DNA from: Mesorhizobium sp. AR02
GTDB taxonomy: Bacteria; Pseudomonadota; Alphaproteobacteria; Rhizobiales; Rhizobiaceae
Direction: 5' to 3'
NCBI RefSeq assembly: GCF_024746835.1
Contig: NZ_CP080531.1
Coordinates: forward strand, 7,398,001-7,462,000
DNA length: 64,000 bases
The position numbers and the translations under genes were made by a program. Within the stretch, counting starts at the first letter, position 1. Each line of letters opens with the position of its first letter. The notes below the pieces were generated by a model. That model worked only from the letters and a program-made list of their open reading frames with translations. It did not search any database and was not told the DNA's origin. Positions 1 to 7,920 of the stretch are shown piece after piece.

Positions 1-782
1 CCGAGATGCGCAATCGGCTTACGAGCGAACTGATCGATAGCGACGATCTTGTTCTCGTCATCCTGCAGAGCGGATTGGGGACGGCTAAACAGCGAGGGCG
101 GGAAGAGACATTCAGCGGCGGCCAAGCGATCGTCACCGCCAATGACGAACCGGGGAGCGGTACCACGCATTCTCGCGTGCAGCTCACCAACTTACGCTTT
201 GCGCGAAAGCGGCTCGCTCCACAGCTGGCGGACGCCGACGCCAGTGTTCTTCGGCCGCTGTCCAGGGATAACCAGGCGTTGCGGCTGCTGACATCCTACC
301 TGCGGATCGTCGGCGGCGAACTGGGACGGTCGTCCGCGAGCCTGCAACAGGCTGCCGGCGATCATGTCCATGATCTCGTGGCGCTCGCGCTCGGCGCGAC
401 CCGCGACGCTGCGGAGATTGCCCGGGGACGTGGTGTGCGGGTCGCCCGGCTGCATGCGATCAGGGCTGATATCGTGGCCCATGTCACCGCGAACTGGCTT
501 TCGATCAATGCCCTCGCCGTGCGCCACGGCGTATCGCCGCGCTACATCCGCTCGCTGTTCCAGGGGGAGGAAACGACCTTTACCGATTTCGTGTTGAACC
601 AGCGGCTGGCACGCGCGCACGCACGCCTCATCGACCCTCGTCTTGGCGCGCGCTTGATCAGCACCATCGCCTTCGATGCAGGGTTCGGCGACCTGTCCTA
701 CTTCAATCACCGTTTCCGCCAGCGCTATGAGGCGACCCCGTCCGATATACGCGCAGCAGCACGATTCGAGGGCGGCTGGTAG
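1..782 (+). CDS. AraC-family transcriptional regulator (5' end outside window)
   Basis: DNA-binding regulator whose C-terminal third carries the AraC/XylS double helix-turn-helix, with the readable core ISTIAFDAGFGDLSYFNHRF followed by RYEATPSDIR. The frame is open to the window edge. An ATG exists at position 6, but alignment with the paralogue immediately downstream puts that residue in the middle of the N-terminal sensor domain, so the gene almost certainly starts upstream. The visible part has about 90 residues of degenerate sensor region, then a conserved linker (DNQALRLLTSYL, LARGRGVRVARL-like) shared with the paralogue. It stops 169 bases before the preferred start of the next gene, in the same orientation. 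Family assignment is secure; the inducer and targets are unknown. Confidence 0.85.
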   Translation, partial: EMRNRLTSELIDSDDLVLVILQSGLGTAKQRGREETFSGGQAIVTANDEPGSGTTHSRVQLTNLRFARKRLAPQLADADASVLRPLSRDNQALRLLTSYLRIVGGELGRSSASLQQAAGDHVHDLVALALGATRDAAEIARGRGVRVARLHAIRADIVAHVTANWLSINALAVRHGVSPRYIRSLFQGEETTFTDFVLNQRLARAHARLIDPRLGARLISTIAFDAGFGDLSYFNHRFRQRYEATPSDIRAAARFEGGW

Positions 783-951
783 CCCTGTCGCAGCACTGCC
801 GCGCTGCTGATTGAACCGACGGCATATCGCCGCGCTTTCAATCTCGCTGTTCCTCTCAGCCCAAAACGACGCGTCACCCAGCCCAAGCGATCGCTGCCCT
901 CTCCCTTGTAGCTTGCCCCAGCTGATTCAAGACGCCTGTCGCGGAGTTTTT

Positions 952-1941
952 GTGCAAGGAGGTGAGCCGTCCTTCCGGTTTTCGACCGATGATTTGCCTG
1001 AGCGGGACCGGCTGTCGATCTGGCGTGAAGCCTATGGCCGCAGCATCGTCAAACTCGATCTGGAGCCGGCCAGCGACGAACCGCTGCACGTCACTGGTTG
1101 TATCCAGGCGCTGCCGAACCTGGCCATAGCATCATTTTCCTGTTCTCCGACCAGGGTCACGCGGACCAGGGCCCAGGCATCCGACGGCAACGACGATCTC
1201 GTCCTCGTCATTTCCGGCGGAGACATCCTGTTCCATCAGGGCAAGAAAGAGGTCGATCTCAGGGCGGGCGAGGCCCTGCTATGGTCGAGCGCCATGCCCG
1301 GTGGCTCCCTGAACACCGAACCGATCGGCCACCTTCTCACGCTCGCCATATCCCGGACCGTCCTGACGCAGACCCTGGCCAATCTGGACGATGCGCTGAT
1401 GCAGCGCATCCCGCGCGACAATGAGGCGATGCGGCTGCTGACCAGCTATGTCGGAATGCTCCAGGGCGAGATCGACACCATATCACCGGAGCTCAAGGCC
1501 GCCGGCAGCGCGCATATTCAGGACCTGACGGTGCTGGCGCTTGGGGCCAACCGGGATGCTGCCCATCTCGCCAGGGGGCGTGGCGTTCGCGTGGCGCGGC
1601 TGCAGGCGCTGAAAGCCGATATCCTTGCCAATCTGACCCGGCGTGACCTGTCGATCGACAGGCTGGCGGCGCGCCATGGCATTTCGCCACGCTACATCAG
1701 GTCATTGTTCGACGGCGATCAGACCACATTCACCGACTTCGTGCTGAACCAGCGCCTGGCGCGCGCGCGCCGTTGCCTCGAAGACGTCAGGTTCGCCGGC
1801 CACATGATCAGCACCATCGCCTTCGAAGCAGGGTTCGGGGACCTGTCCTATTTCAATCTTGCGTTTCGGCGGCGCTATGGCGTCACGCCGTCCGATATAC
1901 GCGCGGGCCGCGGCGGCAAGGATGAGAGCGACGCGCGGTGA
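952..1941 (+). CDS. AraC-family transcriptional regulator, tandem paralogue
   Basis: A 329-residue AraC-type regulator from the GTG at 952. The N-terminal part begins with SFRFSTDDLPERDRLSIWRE, the usual opening of rhizobial AraC proteins with a cupin-like sensor, and the C-terminal 100 residues hold both helix-turn-helix motifs (LSIDRLAARHGISPRYIRSL and ISTIAFEAGFGDLSYFN). A longer reading from a TTG at 811 is open, but its extra 47 residues do not look like family sequence and no ribosome site precedes it, so I prefer 952; the start is uncertain. It is closely related to the gene just upstream over the last 170 residues, at DNA as well as protein level, pointing to a local tandem duplication. 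Target genes are not evident; the autotransporter gene lies 486 bases downstream. Confidence 0.82.
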   Translation: MQGGEPSFRFSTDDLPERDRLSIWREAYGRSIVKLDLEPASDEPLHVTGCIQALPNLAIASFSCSPTRVTRTRAQASDGNDDLVLVISGGDILFHQGKKEVDLRAGEALLWSSAMPGGSLNTEPIGHLLTLAISRTVLTQTLANLDDALMQRIPRDNEAMRLLTSYVGMLQGEIDTISPELKAAGSAHIQDLTVLALGANRDAAHLARGRGVRVARLQALKADILANLTRRDLSIDRLAARHGISPRYIRSLFDGDQTTFTDFVLNQRLARARRCLEDVRFAGHMISTIAFEAGFGDLSYFNLAFRRRYGVTPSDIRAGRGGKDESDAR

Positions 1942-2427
1942 TCCGCCGGCGCAAGGGTGGACGTCGAACACGACCAAATCAGAGGTCGCCATGCGTCACC
2001 CAGACAGCAAGGGTAGTGTTCTGATGCCATTGATCTAACGATCAATTTCGAGGTCGGCAGCGCCATAGTTGTCTTGGTCTTGGCAACGATGCGATTTGGC
2101 TGGCCTGGTGGCTTCGCCTGTCAGCAGCCGTTGCAGAATGGCAACATTGCTGTCCCGTCTGCGTTTCGTGCCGCGCAGCCCTAGCCGCCGCGCCGCCCAG
2201 CCCAAGCGCCGCTCCGCCGCGCCCCGGTAATCTTCCACAGCTTCACCGCTGATTTGGGCTCCTGATGATCCTTGCATCCATCTCACGACCTACCCGGATG
2301 GGCCGCTGCCCGGCGGCTTTCCCGCATGGCACTTCATGAGCGCGGCGGCGCAGGACACGGCCGCTCTCTCGACAGGCGGCGCTTCAATGCGCGCTTTTCC
2401 CTGAAATCCTTCTGAAAGTTCCCGATC
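1942..2427. other. intergenic region, no gene recognised
   Basis: A 486-base gap between the second AraC gene and the autotransporter. Short open frames exist on both strands (for example the minus strand around 2035-2286), but none has a ribosome site or a recognisable family pattern. The last 100 bases should hold the autotransporter promoter; I could not single out one hexamer pair with confidence. Confidence 0.5.
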
Positions 2428-5400
2428 ATGATCTCTTCACGCGCGACATTCCGTCCAATACACCGCAAGGCCGGACTGGCCGCGCTGCTGCTCGCCGGCA
2501 CCGCCATTGCAGGGCTATCGATAACCTCCGCCAGCGCCGATGAAACATGGACGGGCGCGGCCAACAGCGACTGGTTCACCTCTTTGAACTGGAGCAACAA
2601 CGCCGTTCCAACATCCAGCGACATTGTCACCATAGCGACGACGACGCCATTTCCGACTGTGATCAATGGCGGAAGCGACGCTGCTATGACCGTGAGCGTT
2701 GGTTATCAGGCAGGCACGGGTCCGGGGGGGCCGGGTCAACTCACCATTGCTAACGGCGGCACGCTTTCAGTCACGGACGGCCTGTATGTTGGCAGGACCG
2801 ATGTGGCAAACTCAGGCGCCGGCGTCGTACTGGTCACCGGAGCGGGCTCCCAGGTGAACGCTCCCACGAGTGATGTTGACATCGGCGTCGGATCCGATGG
2901 GACGCTGACGGTCGCCAATGGCGGGGCTGTCACCGCCCTTCACGTGCTTGCCGGCGCCACCTCCAATGGCACCATAAATGTCTATGGCACCGGCTCCACA
3001 CTGACGGCGCAAAGTACGCTGGCTGTCAACGGCGTTAGTTCCGGCATGGCCGGGACTTTGTCGGTCACCAATGGTGGAACCGCCATCAGCACCGACCAGA
3101 CCATCATTGGCGGGGGTGCAGGCAGCGCCACTGCCACGGTCGACGGTGCCGGTTCGTCCCTGCAGACCGCCACAATCCTGTCGGTCGGCATCCTCGGCGG
3201 TTCGGGCTCGCTCACGATCAGCAATGGCGGCGCCGCCTCGGCTGGAACGGGAGCGGTGCTCGGTAATGACGCGGGCTCGTCCGGCATGCTTACTGTCGAG
3301 GACGCCCATTCGACATTCACGACTGACGAGCTGGGCGTTGGCAACGCGGGTACCGGCACGCTAACGATCAAGAACGGTGGTACGGTTCTTAGCCAGACTG
3401 GCTATGTTGGCATAGCAGCCGGCAGCACGGGCACGGCGCTCGTAACAGGAGCCGGCTCGACCTGGAACTCGGTGGTCCTTTTCGTCGGCGGCTATAACGA
3501 CATCGGCGACTCGGGCAGCGGCACGCTGACGGTTTCGAACGGCGGTTCAATCACAACCAGCTATGGCGAGGTGGGCGCCGCTGCAGGGTCGACTGGCGAC
3601 GTGACCGTCGATGGCACCAGTTCCATCTGGAACGACGCGAAGGACCTTATCATAGGCTACTCGGGCAATGGCAGCCTGACGATCCAGAACGGTGGTACGG
3701 TTTCTAGCGATAATAGCTTTGTCGGCATGGAAGCCGGCGGCACGGGAAAGGTCTTCGTAACAGGCACCGGGTCGACCTGGCATACGGGTAATCTTTTCGT
3801 CGGCGGCGATAACAACAGCAGCAGCGACTCGGGCAGTGGCTCCCTGACGATCGAAAAAGGCGCCATCGTGGACAATGGCGGCTTAACCGCGATCGGCTAC
3901 GCGGCCGCCTCTACCGGCACCGTCACGGTCACTGGCGCGGGTTCGACCCTCATCGGGAGCGGTGTTCTGGATGTCGGTGACATGGGCAACGGCACGCTGG
4001 CAATCGCCGATGGCGGCGCCGTTACCGATACGAGCGGTGTCATCGGCCTGACTAGCGGCATTGGCGCCGTCACAGTCGTCGGGGCCAATTCGAATTGGAC
4101 GAACCCGGGCGATCTATATATCGGCGGCGGTAACGGCGCTTCGGGCACGGTTGCCATCTCAAACGGCGGCAGCGTGTCGGTGGGCGGTAATGCCTACCTG
4201 GGGTATGGATCCGGTTCGACCGGCACCCTCACCCTTTCAAGTGGCGGCGCGATGTCGGTGAGTGGGAATTTTCTGCTCGCGAATCAATCCGGCTCGACCG
4301 CCACGCTCAACATCGGCGCCGCGGCCGGCGATGCGGCCGTGGCGCCAGGCACACTCGACGCCGCATCCGTCTCTTTCGGCCATGGCGCCGGCACGATCAA
4401 CTTCAACCACACCGGCAGCGACTATGTTTTCGCCCCTGCGATCCTCGGCGTCGGCACGATCAACCAGATCGCCGGCAACACGGAGCTGAACACGGATTCC
4501 ATCGGCTTCGCCGGTGATGTCAACATCACCGGCGGCCGGCTTGCGGTGAACGCCCTGCTGCCTGGCGCGGTGGTGACGGTGTCGGACGGCGGCACTCTCG
4601 GTGGCACTGGCGTGGTCGGCTGGATCGGTGCTCATTCCGGCGGCACCGTCGCGCCCGGCAATTCCATCGGCACGCTCAATGTCGCCGGCGATCTCCTCCT
4701 GGCAGCGGGCTCAATCTATCAGGTCCAGGTGAACGCAAGCGGCGCATCCGACCTGATCCTCGCCTCGGGAACGGCGGACCTGACTGGGGGCAGCGTGCAG
4801 GTGCTTGCTGCCCCCGGCACCTATGGTGCGAGCACCCAGTACACCATCCTGACCGCCGCAGACGGCGTCAACGGCAGCTTTGCCGGCGTCAGCGGGCTGA
4901 GCACGACACCCTTCCTCAGCTATGGCCTGACCTATGACAAGAACAATGTCTATCTGGATGTTGATCGCAGCAGCGCCAGCTTCGCCTCGGTTGGCGCGAC
5001 ACCAAACCAGATCGCCACCGGCGCCGGCGTGGAAAGCCTGGGCAGCGGCAATACAATCGATGAGGCGATCGTGATGCTGCCGACGGTGGCCGCCGTTCAA
5101 GAAGCCTTCGACCAGCTTTCCGGCGAGATCCATGCCTCGACCAAGGGCATGCTGCTCGACGACAGCCATTTTGTCCGCGATGCCGCCACCAGCCGCATCG
5201 ATGCCGCCTTCGGCGATGCCGGTGCCGCCCCCCTGCCCGTCATGGCCTATGGCGATGGCGGCCCCGAAATGGTCGCCGCCGACACTGATCGATTCGCGGT
5301 CTGGGGCCAGGCCTTCGGGTCGTGGGGCATTACCGACAGCGACGGCAATGCCGCCACCTTCGATCGTTCGACCGGCGGCCTGCTGGCCGGTGCCGACACG

Positions 5401-6108
5401 CTGGTGGGCGGCTGGCGTGTCGGTGTTCTCGGTGGCTACAGCCATTCGTCCTTCGACGTCGACGCGCGCAATTCCACTGGTGCCAGCGACAACTACCATC
5501 TTGGCCTCTATGGCGGCACCAATTGGGGCGCCATCGCCTTGCGCGGCGGTGCTGCCTACAGCTGGAGCAGCCTCTCGACACATCGGTCCGTTGCTTTCAA
5601 CGGCTTCACGGATGGGCTCTCGGCCGACTACGACGCCGGCACCGCGCAGGCCTTCGGCGAACTTGCCTACAAGATCGATGCGAACAAGTTCGCCTTCGAG
5701 CCCTTCGCCAATCTCGCCTATGTCAGCGTGCACACGGACGGCTTCACCGAAACGGGCGGTGCTGCCGCGCTGACCAGTGCCGGCTCGACCACCGATGCCA
5801 CCTTCACCACACTCGGCCTGCGCGGCTCGACCGATTTTGCGCTTGGCGGCATCGACGCCACCGCGCGCGGCATGCTCGGCTGGCGCCATGCCTTTGGCGA
5901 TGTCACGCCGACCTCGACCTTCGCCTTTGCCGGCGGCGATGCCTTCACCATCGCCGGCGTACCAATCGCCCGCGACGCTGCAGTGGTCGAGGCCGGCCTC
6001 GACCTGAAGATGTCCGCCAATGCGACGCTCGGCTTGTCCTACTCTGGCCAGTTCGGCGGCGGCACCACCGACAACGGCGCCAAGGCAAATCTAAGCGTCA
6101 AGTTCTGA
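2428..6108 (+). CDS. autotransporter (type V secretion) with beta-helix passenger
   Basis: A 1226-residue single-protein secretion system. Residues 1 to about 37 form a Sec signal peptide (basic start, LAALLLAGTAIAGL core, SASA cleavage site). Residues of about 90-620 are a repetitive passenger of roughly a dozen copies of a G-x-L-T-(I/V)-x-N-G-G unit alternating with V-x-V-T-G-x-G-S-x-W units, typical of parallel beta-helix autotransporters. Residues of about 954-1226 form the C-terminal autotransporter beta-barrel (starting FAVWGQAFGSWG) and end in aromatic LSVKF, the signal for outer-membrane assembly. The passenger should cross the outer membrane through its own barrel and sit on the cell surface, plausibly as an adhesin; no protease or lipase motif is visible. 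Some repeats are close at DNA level (3440-3500 versus 3760-3820), suggesting recent unit duplication. Confidence 0.9.
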   Translation: MISSRATFRPIHRKAGLAALLLAGTAIAGLSITSASADETWTGAANSDWFTSLNWSNNAVPTSSDIVTIATTTPFPTVINGGSDAAMTVSVGYQAGTGPGGPGQLTIANGGTLSVTDGLYVGRTDVANSGAGVVLVTGAGSQVNAPTSDVDIGVGSDGTLTVANGGAVTALHVLAGATSNGTINVYGTGSTLTAQSTLAVNGVSSGMAGTLSVTNGGTAISTDQTIIGGGAGSATATVDGAGSSLQTATILSVGILGGSGSLTISNGGAASAGTGAVLGNDAGSSGMLTVEDAHSTFTTDELGVGNAGTGTLTIKNGGTVLSQTGYVGIAAGSTGTALVTGAGSTWNSVVLFVGGYNDIGDSGSGTLTVSNGGSITTSYGEVGAAAGSTGDVTVDGTSSIWNDAKDLIIGYSGNGSLTIQNGGTVSSDNSFVGMEAGGTGKVFVTGTGSTWHTGNLFVGGDNNSSSDSGSGSLTIEKGAIVDNGGLTAIGYAAASTGTVTVTGAGSTLIGSGVLDVGDMGNGTLAIADGGAVTDTSGVIGLTSGIGAVTVVGANSNWTNPGDLYIGGGNGASGTVAISNGGSVSVGGNAYLGYGSGSTGTLTLSSGGAMSVSGNFLLANQSGSTATLNIGAAAGDAAVAPGTLDAASVSFGHGAGTINFNHTGSDYVFAPAILGVGTINQIAGNTELNTDSIGFAGDVNITGGRLAVNALLPGAVVTVSDGGTLGGTGVVGWIGAHSGGTVAPGNSIGTLNVAGDLLLAAGSIYQVQVNASGASDLILASGTADLTGGSVQVLAAPGTYGASTQYTILTAADGVNGSFAGVSGLSTTPFLSYGLTYDKNNVYLDVDRSSASFASVGATPNQIATGAGVESLGSGNTIDEAIVMLPTVAAVQEAFDQLSGEIHASTKGMLLDDSHFVRDAATSRIDAAFGDAGAAPLPVMAYGDGGPEMVAADTDRFAVWGQAFGSWGITDSDGNAATFDRSTGGLLAGADTLVGGWRVGVLGGYSHSSFDVDARNSTGASDNYHLGLYGGTNWGAIALRGGAAYSWSSLSTHRSVAFNGFTDGLSADYDAGTAQAFGELAYKIDANKFAFEPFANLAYVSVHTDGFTETGGAAALTSAGSTTDATFTTLGLRGSTDFALGGIDATARGMLGWRHAFGDVTPTSTFAFAGGDAFTIAGVPIARDAAVVEAGLDLKMSANATLGLSYSGQFGGGTTDNGAKANLSVKF

Positions 6109-6224
6109 AAAAGCGCGGGCTGCAATCCTGCTGAGAGGGAGGTGTGGTTCAAGGGGTGACTGATCCCACAACTGATCCCACCTGCATCCAGCCGACGCAT
6201 TGTCCGCCGACTATTCTCGTAGGC

Positions 6225-6260
6225 AAAAAACAAGAGCGGCGGGCCAAGCCCACCGCTCTT
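6225..6260 (-). terminator. intrinsic terminator of the DUF680 genes
   Basis: Inverted repeat with arms AAGAGCGGCGGG (6232-6243) and CCCACCGCTCTT (6249-6260), one wobble mismatch, loop of five. On the minus strand the hairpin is followed at once by a TTGTTTTTTG tract, so it should end transcripts coming from the two small minus-strand genes. On the plus strand it is followed only by TTTG after a long stem, so it may also stop the autotransporter transcript. Confidence 0.75.
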
Positions 6261-6285
6261 TGTCGTCTTCCGGGGATTGAAGGAA

Positions 6286-6513
6286 TTAACGGCCCCAGAT
6301 GCCCTGGCCCGACTGAGCCGGCACGTTGGCATTGGCGTCGCCCTGTGCCTTTACGGACTTGGCGATCGAACCGGTATGCGTGGTGTCGACGTTGGAGGAC
6401 GACTGGCTGGCAACCGGCTGGTTGACATTGTTGGAGCCATAATTGTCGCTGCCGGCAAAAGCGGTGCCCGTGGCGACGAGGATGGCGGCGGCGGTGAGTG
6501 CGATCTTGGTCAT
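6286..6513 (-). CDS. small secreted DUF680 protein
   Basis: A 75-residue protein starting MTKIALTAAAILVATGTAFA, a clean Sec signal peptide with an AFA cleavage site, followed by GSDNYGSNN and a short Ser/Asn/Gln-rich mature peptide ending in W-G-R. The start at 6513 is favoured by an AGGAG nine bases upstream; a longer reading from 6534 adds seven residues before this signal and lacks a ribosome site. Signal plus GSDNYGS pattern match DUF680, a family I know chiefly from Mesorhizobium, where it occurs in many copies with no assigned function. Its neighbour at 6562 is a second copy, so the pair is a tandem duplication. The mature peptide has no cysteines. Confidence 0.8.
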   Translation of the reverse strand: MTKIALTAAAILVATGTAFAGSDNYGSNNVNQPVASQSSSNVDTTHTGSIAKSVKAQGDANANVPAQSGQGIWGR

Positions 6514-6561
6514 TTTAAGTACTCCTGAATTCAAGTTTTGAGTTGGTATCGGCAGTCGCGA

Positions 6562-6762
6562 TTAACGGCCGAAGAGGTTGCGATCAGCGCCCTGCGGGGC
6601 CTGAACGGACGCAGCGGTCGACTTCGAAGTCGAAGCGGTGACCGAATGGTCGACGGTGGCGGCGGGCTGATTGGCGTTGGCCGAACCATAATTGTCGCTG
6701 CCGGCGAAAGCGGTGCCCGTGGCAACGAGGATGGCGGCGGCGGTAAGAGCGATCTTGGTCAT
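6562..6762 (-). CDS. small secreted DUF680 protein, second copy
   Basis: A 66-residue protein whose first 28 residues are identical to those of the downstream copy (signal peptide plus GSDNYGS), after which the mature tails diverge: this one is rich in Ser, Thr and Ala and ends NLFGR, the other ends IWGR. The start at 6762 is set by GGAG in TACTGGAGTAAAGAAAATG; longer readings run into non-family sequence. The two genes are 48 bases apart in the same orientation, each with its own Shine-Dalgarno, and share the terminator at 6225-6260. Likely periplasmic; role unknown. Confidence 0.78.
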   Translation of the reverse strand: MTKIALTAAAILVATGTAFAGSDNYGSANANQPAATVDHSVTASTSKSTAASVQAPQGADRNLFGR

Positions 6763-7242
6763 TTTCTTTACTCCAGTATTTATCTGTCCTGTCCGTCTAG
6801 TGGCGTGCCCTTGGGAGGAATTTCGCGTCGCTCGGACCACCCCGAAATAAGGAATGCTTTTTGGGATTACCAGTCGCGTCGGTTTTGCAGAATTTCCTTA
6901 TATTATAGACAATGCATGTTGCATCGCAGCAATTTTGATACGATTTATGCAATGATTTCAGCCTACTAAACTCAGCGCCTCTAACGAAGCCGGAGTGCTT
7001 TTGGAGACCATTGTTCACCGTTTGCGATACAATCTGTCAAATCAGAACCGAACCGTTCGGTTCGATTTGTGGACAAAAATAGGCCGATCCGCACTTGCAA
7101 GGATCTGCTGTTACCCCTGGCCATGACCGCATTTGTCTTGCGTTGAGATCAATCCTGTCGCTCATTCAGGAGAGATCAGGGGTGCCACGGCCTATCAAGC
7201 CCAAGGCGATCCGCTGGGGATGAGATCCGGACTGCCATAGAT
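6763..7242. other. divergent AT-rich intergenic region
   Basis: A 480-base gap between the minus-strand DUF680 genes and the plus-strand two-component operon. The stretch from about 6860 to 7080 is clearly more AT-rich than its surroundings and should hold promoters for both sides. The only ordered element I can point to is the palindrome at 7045-7063. No open frame here looks like a gene. Confidence 0.5.
7045..7063. promoter_or_regulatory. perfect palindrome, candidate operator
   Basis: GAACCGAAC-C-GTTCGGTTC: nine-base perfect arms around one central base, about 180 bases upstream of the response-regulator start. The size and symmetry fit a dimeric repressor site of the TetR kind, but no TetR gene is adjacent, and the response regulator normally binds direct repeats, so the binder is unknown. 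Confidence 0.5.
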
Positions 7243-7920
7243 ATGCGACTGCTGCTTGTTGAGGACAATCGTGAACTGGCCGACTGGCTGGGCAAGACCC
7301 TGCGTCAGGCGAATTACGTGGTCGACATTGTTCATGACGGCGAGGACGTCGAGCACGCGCTTGCCGCGGGCGATCATGCGCTCGTCATCCTCGACCTGGC
7401 GCTGCCGCGCATGGGCGGGATGGAGGTGCTGCGCATGCTGCGGGCGCGCGGCAATGCCGTGCCGGTGATCGTGCTGACCGCCAATGCCAGCCTCGACGGC
7501 CGGGTCAAGGGCCTCAATGAGGGCGCCGACGACTATCTGGCCAAGCCCTTCCAGATCGAGGAGCTCGAGGCGCGCATCCGCGTGCAGCTACGCCGCGCCA
7601 ATGACCGTACCGCGCCTGTCGTTGCCTGTGGCGATCTCGTCTTCGACACCAACACAAGGCTGTTTTCGCTCGCCGGCGAACCACTGGCGCTGACACCGCG
7701 CGAACATGCGGTGCTGGAGCAATTGATGGTCAAAGCCGGGCGCACCGTGAGCAAGGCAGCACTTTCGGCGGCGATCTACGATTTCGAAACCGACGCCGAC
7801 CCCAGCGCCATCGAGATCTATGTGCACCGTGTGCGCAAAAAGCTCGAGGGGTCGCGGGTCCGTATCGTCACGCTGCGCGGCCTCGGCTATCTGTTGCGCC
7901 ATGACGATCTGGCGCCATGA
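7243..7920 (+). CDS. OmpR/TctD-like response regulator
   Basis: A 225-residue two-component response regulator. Residues 1-115 are the receiver domain with acidic pocket E7/D8, phospho-acceptor Asp51 (VILDLALP), the T/S switch in VLTANAS and Lys in LAKPF. Residues of about 125-220 are an OmpR-type winged helix (LTPREHAVLEQL, then IEIYVHRVRKKL and LRGLGYLL). The overall pattern is closest to the TctD/QseB group. Its stop overlaps the start of the histidine kinase by four bases (ATGA at 7917-7920), so the two are translationally coupled. No tricarboxylate transporter is adjacent, so the regulon cannot be read from context; the ABC operon downstream is convergent. Confidence 0.9.
   Translation: MRLLLVEDNRELADWLGKTLRQANYVVDIVHDGEDVEHALAAGDHALVILDLALPRMGGMEVLRMLRARGNAVPVIVLTANASLDGRVKGLNEGADDYLAKPFQIEELEARIRVQLRRANDRTAPVVACGDLVFDTNTRLFSLAGEPLALTPREHAVLEQLMVKAGRTVSKAALSAAIYDFETDADPSAIEIYVHRVRKKLEGSRVRIVTLRGLGYLLRHDDLAP

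Noticed and set aside
2035..2286. 83-residue minus-strand frame that might be a transposase remnant
   Set aside because: No helix-turn-helix or DDE motif and no inverted repeats nearby; composition is that of random GC-rich sequence.
4711..5889. 392-residue open frame antisense to the autotransporter
   Set aside because: Glycine/alanine-rich shadow of a GC-rich gene; no ribosome site and no family pattern, while the plus frame has signal peptide and barrel.
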